Below, piece by piece: positions 31,785-43,452 of a stretch of 64,000 nucleotides of DNA (position 1 is its first letter; the number at the start of each line of letters is the position of its first letter). This DNA comes from Gnetum montanum (lineage: Eukaryota > Streptophyta > Gnetopsida > Gnetales > Gnetaceae), in contig MNCI01003683.1 of assembly GCA_015680685.1 (NCBI GenBank), positions 396,821-460,820 on the forward strand. Reading direction: 5' to 3'. The translations under genes were made by a program, and so were the position numbers. Under the pieces are notes generated by a model that had not been told where the DNA came from, made no database searches, and saw nothing but the letters and a program-made list of their open reading frames with translations.

Positions 31785-33446
31785 TGTAGTGACTGAAGAC
31801 ATCGATGGCTGGAAAACACCGAGAGGTCATCGATCATTGACAGTCTTAACCCCATTTCCGCAGGAGGGCCATGCTAAATAGAATGGAAACGGGGCACCTT
31901 GAATGATCTAGTCGATCAAACAGGGACTTAGTCGATGTTTTATATAACCTTTTGCAACCAAATAATTTGAAAATGAGACTGATAGCGTGAAGTAATGATT
32001 AAATGTAAAAGGGATGAAAAATAGTGTAAAATGTAATAATAAGCAGGAGACAAAGTAAAATGCAGTTAGAAAAATGCACCATTTCGAAGCTACGACTTCG
32101 CTCTGTCAAGGTGGATACAATCGATTGCATAGCGCTAAGAAGTATAAACATCCCAAGAGTAGCCAAGACGTGTAGAGCAAGATAGCTGTGTGCTTGAATG
32201 CGGACTCAAGTGTTAACAATGCGAAGTGCTACCAAGGTGGTAGAAAAGAGCAAAACAAAATGCCAACTGAGAGTGCAAACTATTTACAATGTCAAATAGA
32301 AAGCTTACAATGCTCAAGGTTACAGTAATAAATTTTTGCTTGTCAGCCAACAAAATTGTTAGCTGACTAGATTGCCAAAAAAACCCAGACCTAGACCCCT
32401 CGAGCATTGCTCATAGGGGTATTTATAGGACCAAGGGTGCACGAAAGCTACGGTTTGGGTGCCACGTGCCCTGGGCTTGCGTTGACCTATCTATGTTGCA
32501 TGTGCTTGCATGACTATTGGGCGAGTCTGCCATGCCGTAATTACAAGCCTACCAAGTTGTAATTGTGCTATCAGAGCAACGGTGTGATTAGGTGGAGTGC
32601 ATTGATGTAGCGTAACTACTTGCCATGCTTTGCTATGCTTTGTAGCATAGCATCTTGTTACGCTGTGCTATGCTACACAACGTAGCATAGCTGCCAGTTC
32701 GAAGTAAAAAATTTGTGTTGTGTCCTACTGCATACATTGGAAACCTTTGAATCACACTAACTATTTATTGCATATTTTCTACGCTATGCTACGCTACGTA
32801 GTATATCATAGCGTAGCAGCTGTCCTTAGTCGCAAAAAATGTCACCAATCTGCAAACTTTACCTTTCGCACTGCGAAGCTTGCAAACTTGCTGATCCTGC
32901 CCTTTGAGATGTCTTTTGTCACTTTCGCAAAATTGCTACACCACGTTGTACCATGTAGCTTACCATAGTGTAGCAGCCAACATGGCCTACTTCTTGCAAA
33001 GTTCACCGCTTTCTGACAGAAGGAGACATTGCTGAAGGATTTGAAGACGAGTGAGGGAACTAACCATCTAGTTTTTTGCTATACTATGCTATGCTACATG
33101 GCATAGCATAGCGTAGCACTGTGCTTCTGCAAATGTCTTCTGAAGTTTTCTACGCTACATAGCGTAGCAAAACTCCTTGTCTTAGAAAACTTGCTGAAGT
33201 GTTTTGCATGTTCTAAGCACGACCAACAATTCCACGCACCGCTCCTAAGTGCATTGTCGGCTGGATGAACTACTCAGGTGGGCAGGCTAGAGAATTCGTT
33301 TAGCCTATTGACACCTAGGATAGAAAACCTGCCGAACTAGATAGTTTGAACATCAGAGCATCCATCTCCTGAAGAACTTCCGTAATGCTACATGAATTGC
33401 AAAGACCTGGTGAAGTAAGCATGCCTTCAAATTTTGCGGTGTTTTA
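31785..33446 (-). mobile_element. 5' LTR of Tat-like element A (LTR-L4)
   Basis: On the minus strand it begins TAAAACACCGCAAAATTTG (first G changed to A) at 33,446 and ends ...CTTCAGTCACTACA at 31,785, 1,662 bp. The primer site follows immediately. The outer flank is AAGGT (33,447-33,451); the far LTR (2,139) is flanked by GAGGT. TATA is GGTCCTATAAATACCCC at about 32,417-32,433 on the minus strand. Confidence 0.9.
32605..33170. repeat. GCTAC/GCTATG palindromes in LTR-L4
   Basis: They lie at about 32,607-32,700, 32,778-32,823 (CTACGCTATGCTACGCTACG then TAGTATATCATAGCGTAG), 33,074-33,118 and 33,149-33,170, upstream of the TATA box in element orientation. Confidence 0.85.
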
Positions 33447-33834
33447 AAGGTAACTGTAAGGCTTGACTTCTTGCCATGAGAAGTTGGGATATGAGCTTAT
33501 GATGGTGTTCAGATAGAGGGATTATGTCAAATGCTGAAGGGATGAACTCATGACCTCCTTTGTGGATAAATTCATAGTCTCACTTTGCTTCCCTCTCCAC
33601 ACGATCTATAGGGAAGTTGGCTTGGATCTTGACACAAATGAAGTTATACTGCTCGGGTGTAAGAGTCGCATAGGTAGGGTCTTTACCATGTAGCCTGAGT
33701 GATTAGCACATAGGGCCTTGGGGATTTATTTGCTCAATAACAGTTATGGATTCCATACTAGTCACATGGTTCGAGGTTTTAGCCCCAAAGTTAGAGATTG
33801 GCAGCATTACTAGGTTAATTTGGGAGGATTCCAT
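33447..33834 (-). pseudogene. Element D gag, N-terminal part
   Basis: The ATG is at complement 33,832-33,834 (MESSQINLVMLPISNFGAKT). The frame goes on to TLTPEQYNFICVKIQANFPI, DRVEREAK, a TAG-type break, GGHEFIPSAFDIIPL and ISQLLMARSQALQLPL, where element A is inserted. EQYNFICVKIQANF lines up with EHYNFLYAKVQANM of A gag, confirming the frame and the family. The rest of the frame is found at 1,653-2,138, about 31 kb away. It lies about 420 bp from the D primer site. Confidence 0.8.
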
Positions 33835-34250
33835 AATGAACGTGAGTAGCCTAAGCTAGATTATCTAAATGTGAGTGACTATAGCATAAGCAACTATAGC
33901 ATGAACAATGGCAACGTGAACAATGGTAGCGTGATCAACAGCGTCAACACCTACAGTGTGAGCAACTGCAGTTCAATGTGACCAACAACGTCAGCACCTA
34001 CAGTGTGAGCAACTATAGTGCAGTGTGACTTGACAAATAGTGAGTCAACTACAATGTGACCGACATACTATGTGACCTAACAGTGTGATATTGACAGACA
34101 ACATGAGCTGACTACAAGAGGTATTAGGAGCAACAAGATAAGTAAGTCAATCTGGTGTGTGTAAACTCACTAGGCTTTAAGCAGCACTTAGTTTGTGCAG
34201 CATTTAAACAGGTAGCATGGCCAACATTTTGACAGACAATAAACAAGTCA
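33835..34250 (-). other. Element D 5' leader with GTGAGCAAC/CAGTGTGAC repeats
   Basis: From about 33,880 to 34,110 short units such as CTACAGTGTGAGCAACTGCA and CAATGTGACCAACAACGTCA recur irregularly. The same AGCGTGACC words build the array in the D LTR. No gene is seen. Confidence 0.6.
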
Positions 34251-34270
34251 GGTCCTCCTTCTAGCACCAA
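34251..34270 (-). other. Primer-binding site of element D
   Basis: On the minus strand TTGGTGCTAGAAGGAGGACC directly follows the LTR end. It closely resembles the A site, so A and D use the same kind of primer. Confidence 0.65.
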
Positions 34271-36095
34271 TTTACTGTCCTAACCTAAATCGTCGGTGTA
34301 AGGCTGGAAGGGAAAAATAAATACCAAAAGATCATTGAGCAGACATAGCTGACTCTACCTTCGCTTGAGGGCAAGCTAGAAAATGGAATGAAAGCATAGT
34401 GCCTTGGATGGTCTACACGTAAATCAACTAAGGAATTCCCTGAGCATAAACTATGGCTTGCACTAGGGTTATCATAAATGATTTCTTAAACGTAAACCGT
34501 GTGCATGAAATGTAAACAGAAACATATGCAGATATCATAAAAAAAATGTAAACTGAATGTGAAAGAGAGTAAACAAAAATAATGGCTAGCAAAACAAACT
34601 GTGTTGTATTTCTTATAAAAAAATGTGCACCAATCAAAGCATAGCTACATGTGTGGATGGCAGGTCAAGCGCCAAGCCCCAGGTTGATGTGATGTGATGT
34701 AATGATGTGATATGATGTGTGTCAGAAGTGCTTGGATGCCAGGAGTCAAGTGTGTCGAGTGCCCAAGGATTGCTGGTTTGGGTTTCCTAAGTAGTCTACC
34801 TTCAAAAATTTCCACCCTCATTTATGTGAATTGACAGGGTATTTATAGGGCTAGGCCAGGCTCGGGTGCGGAATCCAAGAATTGAATCAACAGCTGGGAG
34901 ATGAGAGGAAAGCAAATCAAGTGACATGTGTCCAATGGATAGCTATATGTGAGTTGGACATGTGTGGGAAAGCTATGTTATGGACTAGGTACATTGTATC
35001 TTACAATGTGTGACAACTTACCCAAGCTAGCTTACGCTCATGGAATCACATACAATTCAGAGCATAAGAGCCTGACAAATGACAAATGATGAAAATTTAC
35101 AATGAAATGACAATGTACAACAAGAGAAATTGACTCTCTCTCACTTGAGACTTCTGGATCTTTCAATTGACTACAAGATGTCGATTTGAGTGGTTCTATG
35201 GCTGTTTGAGGTGTGTTTGCTTGACAAGAACTTCCAGCATGAGGTGATTTTGTCACAGCGTGTCCTCAACATGCGCATGCTACACTCACACTACACTCAT
35301 GCTGCAGTGTGTCCCCAATGTGACCTTAGTGTGAGTGACTTGAAAGTGATGCATTTTACTCCAGATTTTGATTTTTGAGGCCTGATTCTTGAGTATAACA
35401 ATTTCCTGTCTATGTATGACCAACCTTGAGAGTGATCTGAAAATCAGAAACTAACCTTGACAGTGCCTTGTTTTGAGCCACCTTTGGCAACTCACACTAG
35501 ACTCACACTGTAGCATGACCATAGCATGAGCTACAGCGTGACCACAATATGAGCCACAAAACTACCATTTTTGGACTCAAAAACTGAAATTCTAAAGGCT
35601 GAAGGCTGAAGTTGTCAAAAATGAACTCTAAGGATGACTTGCTCTTTGGAAATCAAGTCATTTTGACTTACTTTTAAGGCTTCCAGAGTTGGTCACACTG
35701 GACTCATGCTGCCAATGTGAGTGCAGCGTGACCACAGCATGACCTGCAGTGTGTGTGTGGAAATGTGAATAGTTTGTCTCCAAATTTGAATTTTCTAGAT
35801 GCTAAAACCTAGAGTGAATATCAGTGGCCCTCGGGGATGGCTTTCACTCTCATATTTTGACCATTTTTTACTTGGTTTGGAGGCTTCTAGGGTAGGTCAT
35901 GCTGGACCCATGTTGTAGCGTGACCATAGTGTGACCTGCAGCGTGAGTGTGAAAATTTGCAATTTCCAGTGTGTGTTGCCCAGGATAAGCCAGTGTGAGT
36001 GAGCTTGACTTAGTGAAATTTTTGCCTTCCAAAGGTCAAGAGGGTTTTGAGTTGTTCTCGCTTCAAAGTATTAGGCCGAAATTAGTGGTGTTTCA
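34271..36095 (-). mobile_element. 5' LTR of Tat-like element D
   Basis: On the minus strand it begins TGAAACACCACTAATTTCG at 36,095 and ends ...TTAGGACAGTAAA at 34,271, 1,825 bp. The end matches solo LTR S (TGTACTGTC... in plus) except for one base. A TATA-like CCTATAAATACCC lies at about 34,841-34,853 on the minus strand. The outer flank is GTAGA (36,096-36,100), inside the gag-upstream region of element E. The other end of D is not in the window. Confidence 0.82.
35240..36000. repeat. About 204-bp tandem array in the D LTR
   Basis: CACACTAGACTCACACTGTA-like markers recur at about 35,283, 35,487, 35,691 and 35,894. Each unit carries AGCGTGACC(A)TAGTGTGACC words. It is placed like the 180-bp arrays of LTR-1 and S, but unit length and sequence differ. 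Confidence 0.85.
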
Positions 36096-36100
36096 GTAGA

Positions 36101-37186
36101 CATCATAGACACTATGAGAGAAATAACCATGAAGAACCCCTACATGCGACCTGAAGCATGTTAGAAATTATGGAGGCCATTAGAATTCCTACAAGGCACT
36201 AGAAAGATAGTAGGATCAAGAGATTAAACATGAATAACATCCCACGATTTGAGAGGGGATACTAAACTGATCCTCAAAACCATCTACAAGCATTTCATGA
36301 TGCTTGTGCCTTGTAGAATATTGAGAACGAATGGCAAAAATTAAAGTTGTTTCTAAGGACACTAATGAAAGAAGTAGAAAGCTGGTACTGATCCTTAGAA
36401 CTAGAATCCATTTAAAGGTGGAGTACGATGCTAGAACTGTTTAACGATAAGTATCAAACGTACTCCCTAGTGTCCAACCTGCAAAATAAAATCCAAGGAT
36501 GGAAGTAGGGAACTCATGAACTCTTGGATGCTACCATGGGTCGATACTATGCACTACTACATTGTTTCCTAGGCCATGGTTACTTGCAATAGGATCAACT
36601 ACGCCATCTTGTAGATGGACTTAGGTGTGAAACTAGGAGAATCCTTGGAATGTATGCCCAAGGGAGATTATCAGAGCTCAGCTCTCATTAGATCCATAGA
36701 TTGCTGGAGCAAGTAGCTAAGGAAGAAGGAGAGCTACATAAGAGAGAAAGTGTGAAAGAGTACAACCATGATCCTTCCCTCCAAAAAAGGGGAGTAAGAT
36801 TTTCTGAGGAAGAGGATGAGTCACCACTCGAAGAGATGGTGAATAGGAAAACATTTCCACTTCAAAAATTAACAACAGAAGTGTCAGAAAAGGTAGATCA
36901 AATGTGGGACTTCTTAGATAGTAGATTTGAAACCATTCTAAAAATTGTAGAGGAGTCTAAGGAGCGAAGTAGTGACCATGATAAAAAGAAAAGGAGGGAT
37001 TTGGACCATGCACGTAACAAAGGTAAGGGTAAAATGGCTATCACCAAAGAGGTTGTGGATTCTGATATAGACAATGATGGTGGATGTGAGCTATGCCAGT
37101 ATGACCATCCTAAGGGATGTTTCCCAATAATCTCACATCTACAAGAGTTTGGGGTGTATGCACTCAACCCACAACTTAACAAATGA
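36101..37186 (+). pseudogene. Element E gag (Athila-like)
   Basis: The first half is broken: WQKLKLFLRTLMKEVESWY, then WSTMLELFNDKYQ, then YYALLHCFLGHGYLQ and LRHLVDGLRCETRRILGMYA-like stretches with TAG, TGA and TAA stops. From 36,701 a 160-codon frame is open (LEQVAKEEGELHKRESVKEY ... KVDQMWDFLDSRFETILKIV), a Lys/Asp-rich segment, then the zinc-binding-like CELCQYDHPKGC and ISHLQEFGVYALNP, ending at TGA 37,184-37,186. It lines up with F gag (41.26-42.48 kb) and the H gag tail (63.4-64.0 kb). Element D interrupts it just upstream. Confidence 0.8.
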
Positions 37187-37783
37187 CAAGCACCCCAATG
37201 GTTACCTTATCCCCAAGGTAACCCAAGGCAGTTCCACCAACCATTAACATATTATCTAAGTGGAACTCCACCACAACCTATCGAGCAACACCAGAAGTGG
37301 CAATACCCACAGTCATGGGGGATGCCACCACCAAGGCAACAATACCCTTACTGGCAACTGGATCCATATGGCTATTATGTGCAGTAGCCAATCTTTCCAA
37401 GTGACTCTATTGGTCATGTGAGACCACAACGTCACTACCAAGCTTGGGAGTATTATAGGACTCCTTCTCCTAGGAGAGAAACACCACACACATACCATCC
37501 TCTAAACCCATCCACGACTCTTATACCAATAGCTCCACTACCACCTGCTCTAGCAATGTAAGGGGAACACCCCACTCAACTGCAACAACACAATGCCACA
37601 ATAGCTATAAACCTTGAACCCGTTGTTGGTTCTGACAACCCCACAAAGAGAAGACCTTTCATTAGAACTAACACTCCAAGCAAGATCTCACAACCAAAAG
37701 CAGTTGAGCCTCCAGATGCTTCTCCATCAAATAAGGCTTCGAAGCTCCTTTCAAATCAACAATAGAGCTCAACGCACATAGTT
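37187..37783 (+). pseudogene. Element E gag-protease linker
   Basis: A Gln/Pro/Tyr-rich stretch (QFHQPLTYYLSGTPPQPIEQ-like, then several TAG/TAA stops) links gag to protease. The same kind of linker is found in H at about 63.2-63.8 kb. Nothing else is seen here. Confidence 0.5.
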
Positions 37784-38374
37784 ATGTTAACACATACCAT
37801 CACTGACTGGATCAAGGAGGGCCACCTTCCCAAGAAATTCTTTAATCTTAGAAGTCCTTTAATCTATCCCCAAGTCACTAGGAATGAACCATGTAAAGCT
37901 CTTCTAGACTCAGGTTCCAGAGTCAACTTGATATCACAAGAAATGTATAAAGCCTGGAACCTGCCTCCACTAAAGAAGAGCAATATTCACTTAAAGCTGG
38001 CTAACCAGTCCATCACCGTTCCCTTGGGACTGGTTGAGGACATTGTTACCACTATGTGTGGGTGGTCATACCTAGCTGATTTCCTAGTGATACAGGTCAA
38101 CAATGACAAAGGGGACTTCCCAATAATAATGGGAAGGGCATGGCTAAGTACCACGAATGCATGCCTAGGAATCCATGATCTTTCCCTAGAAATATCTAAG
38201 GAAAACACTTGTGGAAAGATTGAGAAGAAGAAAGTTCCATGCATCACATATAGTGATATAGGGTGTGATTGCATACAAGAATGTTTAGCATTACCTACAT
38301 GCAACCAGTGTGCACCAGAGGTTAACATACAAAGGTGCCTGTATGTAGCAACAACACAACAAGAAAACACCTAG
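37784..38374 (+). pseudogene. Element E aspartic protease
   Basis: A frame of 196 codons reads MLTHTITDWIKEGHLPKKFF, ALLDSGSRVNLISQEMYKAW, VPLGLVEDIVTTMCGW and FPIIMGRAWLSTTNACLGIH. The catalytic Asp-Ser-Gly is intact at 37,907-37,915, and IIMGRAWL is the second conserved block. It is about as long as an Athila-type protease region. H has the matching protease on the other strand at 62.75-63.13 kb. The frame ends at TAG in ...QQENT-stop, and the sequence then continues without RT. It is the longest intact enzyme domain in this element. Confidence 0.85.
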
Positions 38375-38560
38375 TGGTTGATAGCTAATCAAGAGAGCAA
38401 CTCATCAATATGCATGGAACTAATTCGGGGACCAACTTGCGGCCACGTCGAAAGCATGGATACACTGGAGTAAGAGTGTCTCCAACTTCCAACTCTTAAC
38501 CTAAAAACATCAATTGGGAGAAGTTGGACACTTCTAAAAAATTCAAACAAGCACTCATTA
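38375..38560 (+). other. Element E deletion junction replacing RT, RNase H and integrase
   Basis: After protease, E and H share a short linker (WTLLKNSNKH-like frame). At about 38,550 E jumps to sequence that in H lies after the integrase stop (complement of about 60,040: TTTTTTAGATCTTCTCC versus TTATTTTAGATCTCTCC here). About 2.5-3 kb of pol is therefore missing. Confidence 0.75.
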
Positions 38561-40473
38561 TTTTAGATCTCTCCCTTTCAATTCATTCATGGGGGAGATG
38601 GCCACCTATGCTTATCAATCACATCCCTCAGTTCCTTTTTACGTTTTTGTTTTACACATTTTTGTTTTACAAATTTCTTTAACTTTTCTTGTTTTTGTTT
38701 TACAACATCATTTATACTCTTTCATTTCTTTGTGTGTTTGTTTATTTTTTTGATTTGTCACCTAATAAGTGCTCCTAATGGTGGTATGAACTATATTCCA
38801 TTGATTGCTAATGTTTGGTTTTTACCTTTAAGTTATGATGTTGATACTAAGGTATGGTTCTTTTGATATAATAGGCAATGAGTCCACATCACCCATACAT
38901 CCATGAATTTCTATGGTCTCTCTTGGCTTGGAACTATATAGTCCTCTTTCTCACTAATAAGAACTATCAACGAATTGGTGACTGAGTATTTCTCAAACTA
39001 AGGACTCAAGGACTGAAAAGGATGTGAATTCAAGGGAACTTGATGCATTTATGCTGGCCATTCTCTTGGGTGCTTGGATATTTTCTTCTTGAGTCTCTTG
39101 TACCATTCTTATGTTGCTCCATTATCGAGAAGCTGAGCTAATAAAAATAATAAGTCTTTGCATGGTGTGGTTCTCATGTAAAACACAAAACAAAAACAAA
39201 AAAATAATAGTGAGAATTCAAAGCACACCCCTTAGATGCAATAAGAATCTGGGCTACAAGCACTAGTTATGGAACTAAACAAACATGTTTCCTCTAACTA
39301 AGGCCCTTCTCACTTCCTACCTTCTCCTCTTTCGTTTCGTCAGAATGGTGATGGATCGTTGATGGAGGCATTCTTGTTACTTCAAGTGGATGGATGGGAC
39401 AAATGTATTAATGCGAAGCCACTGGATGTGGATTATTTGAGACTGGATTTGGAATGAGATCTACTAAGTCACATTAATCATTAATACACAAGGGGTTGTA
39501 CACCACCTTGTTCTTGAGATTCCATTTCATTCTCTTCTTTCCATCCTTCTTTCCCCATATTTCACCTCATTGCCATTTATATCAGTAGTCCATATTTTGG
39601 TTAATTCATTGTTTTCTTTTTGCTAAAATCTTGTGGTTAAGAATTTAACTCTTGTCTCCAAATGACATTCCTAGAGCCTACAAACTCTTTGAATGTGGGA
39701 TTGTCAGGGCATTAAGGGCATGAGCCTGATTTTGGGAGGACCCATTGGCATTCCTATTTGGTGCATCCATTAATTTCTTTCCCTTAAAAATTTCGCAATT
39801 TATTTTTTTCATCTCCATCTTTGACATCCATTTTATCGACGTTTTTGTTGTTCCTTCTTCTCCATATTTCTTATTCCTTATCTTTTTTCATTCTCTTGCT
39901 ACCATAGGTTCGCTCTCAATCATGAGGGTCCTGGTCAAATTTTTTCGATTTTCTCTTAACCCCTACACCTTAGGTAGTCACCAATATTATATTTCCAGAT
40001 CTGCATTAGCCATATCACAACTCAGCCAATGGACCTTATACTAAGGTAAGGTATTAACTACATTGTGATTCATTTACCCTTTCTAATATCATACTATGTT
40101 GCGTGTGCAAATGGTAATCATACAACAACGGATTGGATCTAGAGGGAACACTTGGAATGGACTAGTGCTAAAGCAGTTATGCAAAGAATAAGATTGATGA
40201 CACGCTTATGGATGGACAACGAATAGTGAAATCTTGGCATCAGTAGCAACAGACTTCTTCTTTTTCTCTCTCTTCTCCCTTAGCTACCAAATAAGGCTAG
40301 ATGTCAAATGTGTATAGTATTCACTCTTGTTGTCATGAATACTAATTTTGTCATGTTTTGTAATGATGATTTGTTCACATGTCACCCCATCTACCATTAG
40401 TATTATTCAAGTCAATAATCCCATAACTTCCTAATATTTTGTAAAGAACTTAAGGATAAGTTTTCATTCATTC
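38561..40473 (+). other. Element E non-coding 3' region
   Basis: It matches 58,051-60,037 of H in reverse orientation (for example CTAACTAAGGCCCTTCTCAC here and its complement near 59,190). It is T-rich, with runs of GTTTTTGTTTTAC. No frame is kept between the two. Confidence 0.65.
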
Positions 40474-40482
40474 ATGGGGGTA
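40474..40482 (+). other. Polypurine tract of element E
   Basis: ATGGGGGTA lies directly before the LTR. H has ATGGAGAGTA-like sequence at the same place on the minus strand. Confidence 0.65.
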
Positions 40483-41260
40483 TGATGAGCCACAATATTG
40501 CGTTGACCCCTGCGATATCACGTACATGATATCGTAGCCTGTCACCAATTCTATAAATAAAAGGTGGCTTTCCCTTGTTTCTCCATATATATCTAGACCC
40601 TTAGCCAAACTATAGTAGTTTTACCATTCCAAAGTTAGAATAATTTCCATGTGCCCGCAGTAGGAGTCTCAAAGTGAAAGAATCTTTATTCAAGCAAATT
40701 GTACCTGAGCACACATTTGTGTACGACAATAAAGATGAACATTCTGATAAACCTTGCAGCATATGGCCTAAGCTAAATAGGATTTAATTATTTTTAAATT
40801 TTTAAATTCTTTTTTTAGATAATTGATCTCCTTGACTCTCGTAGTTAAGTGCATTCAGTACGACTACTTCAAGCATGTGTGTAACGCTTGGCAACCTAGT
40901 AATGAGTAGTGTTTGGTAATCCCAGTAGCATTGCAATGGTTCAGTGTGTGTGTGACAAGTGGGAACAGATACTGGTGCTAGGACACTTAGAACTTAGTTA
41001 GCAAAATTTAGTCGCTTAGTCTCTTCACCCTTCCCTCTTAGCATAGGCATTAAAAAGATAAAAGTTATAAAAATCACATACCTTAAACTTACTTAACCAT
41101 ACAACCGTGACAATACAAGTAAGTTTGGGAGGACAATGATTGATTAACCTTAAGTGTTCCATTAGGATGTGTAAGCACTTAGTCCTTGGAGTTTGACCGG
41201 ATCGTGCGTGAGATGCTCGTATTCGTATGGTTGAGTGTAGGGGTACATTGCCACTCATCA
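40483..41260 (+). mobile_element. 3' LTR of Athila-like element E
   Basis: 778 bp from TGATGAGCCACAATATTGCG to ...TTGCCACTCATCA, so its ends are a 7-bp inverted repeat TGATGAG/CTCATCA. U3 has GATATC-containing words (CTGCGATATCACGTACATGA, TATCGTAG). TATA is TTCTATAAATAAAAGG at about 40,550-40,565. The polypurine tract precedes it and F gag follows it. Confidence 0.9.
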
Positions 41261-42481
41261 GTTGCCACTATGATCGAACACAGTATCTCTGTACGAACTC
41301 TGGGTGTAACGTGTTTCCTCAATGCTCATATAAATGTAACAAGATTGGGCATTGTCCCTTGGGGTGATCGTACAGGTAGATGTTGGATTCATACGTATGA
41401 TCGACAGTTGAGCTCTTATTTTTCTCACCCCTTTGTTTTGAATGTTTAATGATATTTTATCCTACTTCTCAGGTTGTCAAAACTCTATCTCCAATAATAT
41501 TGATATATTCTTCACACTTTTTATCCATCCATTCTAGCATCTTATTGATATTTTCCTTGAATTCATCTAATGATTATTGTACTGGCAAAGATGGTTCTTC
41601 CTCCTTGAGATAGGTTGATTTCTCCTTTTTTGTGATTATGGACCTTTGTTAAGTTGAGACTTTGGTCCCATTGATTTTTTTCAACACTCTCCCATCTAGT
41701 CATTTCTCCTTCTTCTTTTGCTACCCGCTTAATAAGCTCATGGAATTGATGGGTTCGTAGTTCGTATAGTTGACCTTGGGCATACATTCCTAGGGTCTCT
41801 CTTGTTTCATCATGGAGCCCATCAATGATATGGTACATTAGCCTTTCCTTGGAGAACTCATGGCCTAGACAGTTGTTTAATAGTGCATAATACCTTTCTA
41901 GGGCCATGTCCAAGGGTTCATGTTATGCTTGTTTCCACTCTTGGATTTGTTTCCTCAAGGCCAACAATCTTGCGTAGGTTTTGATATCTTTCATTAAAGA
42001 GCTCTACCATTGTTGGCCAATGTCGTATTGAATTTGGTTTTAACGATCTATACCATACTTTTGCTTGGCCAACAAGTCTCATAGGAAAGAGCTTGAGTTT
42101 TTGCCAACTATTATCAATGTTGTTCCATGCACAAGCATCATAGAAGGCTTGTAAATGTTGTTGCAGATCTAAGTCATAGCCTCTTGAGAAATTGGAAAAG
42201 TTTTTTAAATCAAGCTTGGGTAGGCGGCTCTCTTTACGATGCCTACGGGAGATTTGAACAGCCTCTTGTATTTGCGTTAGGCTTGTAGTGGCCAGTAGGG
42301 GTTCATCGTCATTGAGTAAGTTATGCTTTTGTGCATTGGGACAATGTTTCCTTCGTATATGTTTATAAGAAACCCCCACCTCGGATTTTGTACTCCAATC
42401 TTCATTGTCATATAATTCGTTGGTTCTCCAATGAATTGCCTCACTAGATATGGCATTATCGTAGTCTTGTAGGAGAGGCAT
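41261..42481 (-). pseudogene. Element F gag (Athila-like), interrupted by E
   Basis: The minus-strand start is MPLLQDYDNAISSEAIHWRT at 42,481. An open frame of 187 codons includes SRLPKLDLKNFSNFSRGYDL, FYDACAWNNIDNSWQKLKLF and VGQAKVWYRSLKPNSIRHWP. A frame change at about 41,915 leads to ALERYYALLNNCLGHEFSKE and IIDGLHDETRETLGMYAQGQ, then VAKEEGE. The last part (41,261-41,560) is frayed: a WMDKKCEEYINIIGD-like stretch, then a zinc-like YDHPKGQCPILLHL matching YDHPKGCFPIISHL of E. It is cut at 41,260 by the E LTR. It is the most complete gag N-terminus of this family in the window. Confidence 0.85.
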
Positions 42482-42601
42482 GGTTGTGAATTTATGTGTG
42501 AATTTATATGTGACTTTTTATAATTATTTCTTCCTAAAAGATATGTTGTTAATTCCTATATAGCGACTTTGTATGATACAACTAATCTAGATAACTAGCA
42601 C

Positions 42602-42622
42602 CATCCTTGTCAACGGTGCCAA
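42602..42622 (-). other. Primer-binding site of element F
   Basis: On the minus strand TTGGCACCGTTGACAAGGAT follows directly after the LTR end. It resembles the TGGCRCCGTTG-type primer sites common in Athila-like elements; the tRNA is not assigned. Confidence 0.7.
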
Positions 42623-43452
42623 TGATGAGTGGTGAGGTACCCCTACACTCAACCATACGAATATGAGCGTTTCACACATGATCTGGTCAAACTCCATAGA
42701 TAGACTAGTTGTGGATCTAGACAATTACTCGTAGGTCACAGTTCGTTGTCTTTCCACCTAGACTAGTATTAACTTTGTCACATATGGTTTAGTCCAGAGT
42801 CAGGTGTATGATATGTTCCTACACTAATGCTACTCCTGGGTATGATGGGAAATAATATTAACTAAGATAAGAGAGAGAGGATGAGAGAGAATCTAAGCTA
42901 GCCTAAGTGCGATGAGTATCCGTTCCTCAATCCTCCGTACACATCTTGGACCTCGTGCATGACTACTGCTGGGATTACCTAGCATATGGCCTCGGTATGC
43001 TACTGGGCTACCAAGTAGTCACACTTGAATGCTTGTGATTAATTCATACTCATTCTACGTTACTAGGAGATAAGGGTAGAGAGATGTTAAGTATGAAAGA
43101 AATAAATACAAATAAAAATTAAATAATTAAACTAAGTGAATGCTACAATGATGAAGTAATCTTGATCTTTATTTTCGGTCATGTGCGTGTCCAAGTACAT
43201 CACACTCGAATAAAGGATGTCGTACAATTACAATCATCACACTGCAGCCATGCATTGAGAAATAATTCTAACTCTAAAAAGGAAAAACTACAAGATTTTG
43301 AATAAGGGACTAAGAACTAATGCCAAAACCAAGTGCACCACCTTTTATTTGTAGGCTCACATGGGAACCACGATATCATGTATGCAATATCGCATGTAGC
43401 AACTGCGATATCGAGGGTCCAATAATAGGACCTAATAGACCATAACTCATCA
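42623..43452 (-). mobile_element. 5' LTR of Athila-like element F
   Basis: 830 bp with TGATGAG...CTCATCA ends. On the minus strand CCTACAAATAAAAGGTGG is the TATA region (about 43,338-43,355). Three CGATATC-type words lie upstream. The sequence matches the E 3' LTR over its length (for example GGTACCCCTACACTCAACCA in its 3' part). The outer flank at 43,453 is a fragment of another LTR. Confidence 0.9.

Noticed and set aside
41186..41449. Plus-strand frame across the E LTR end
   Set aside because: It spans the LTR/F gag junction; the minus strand carries the gag zinc-like motif.
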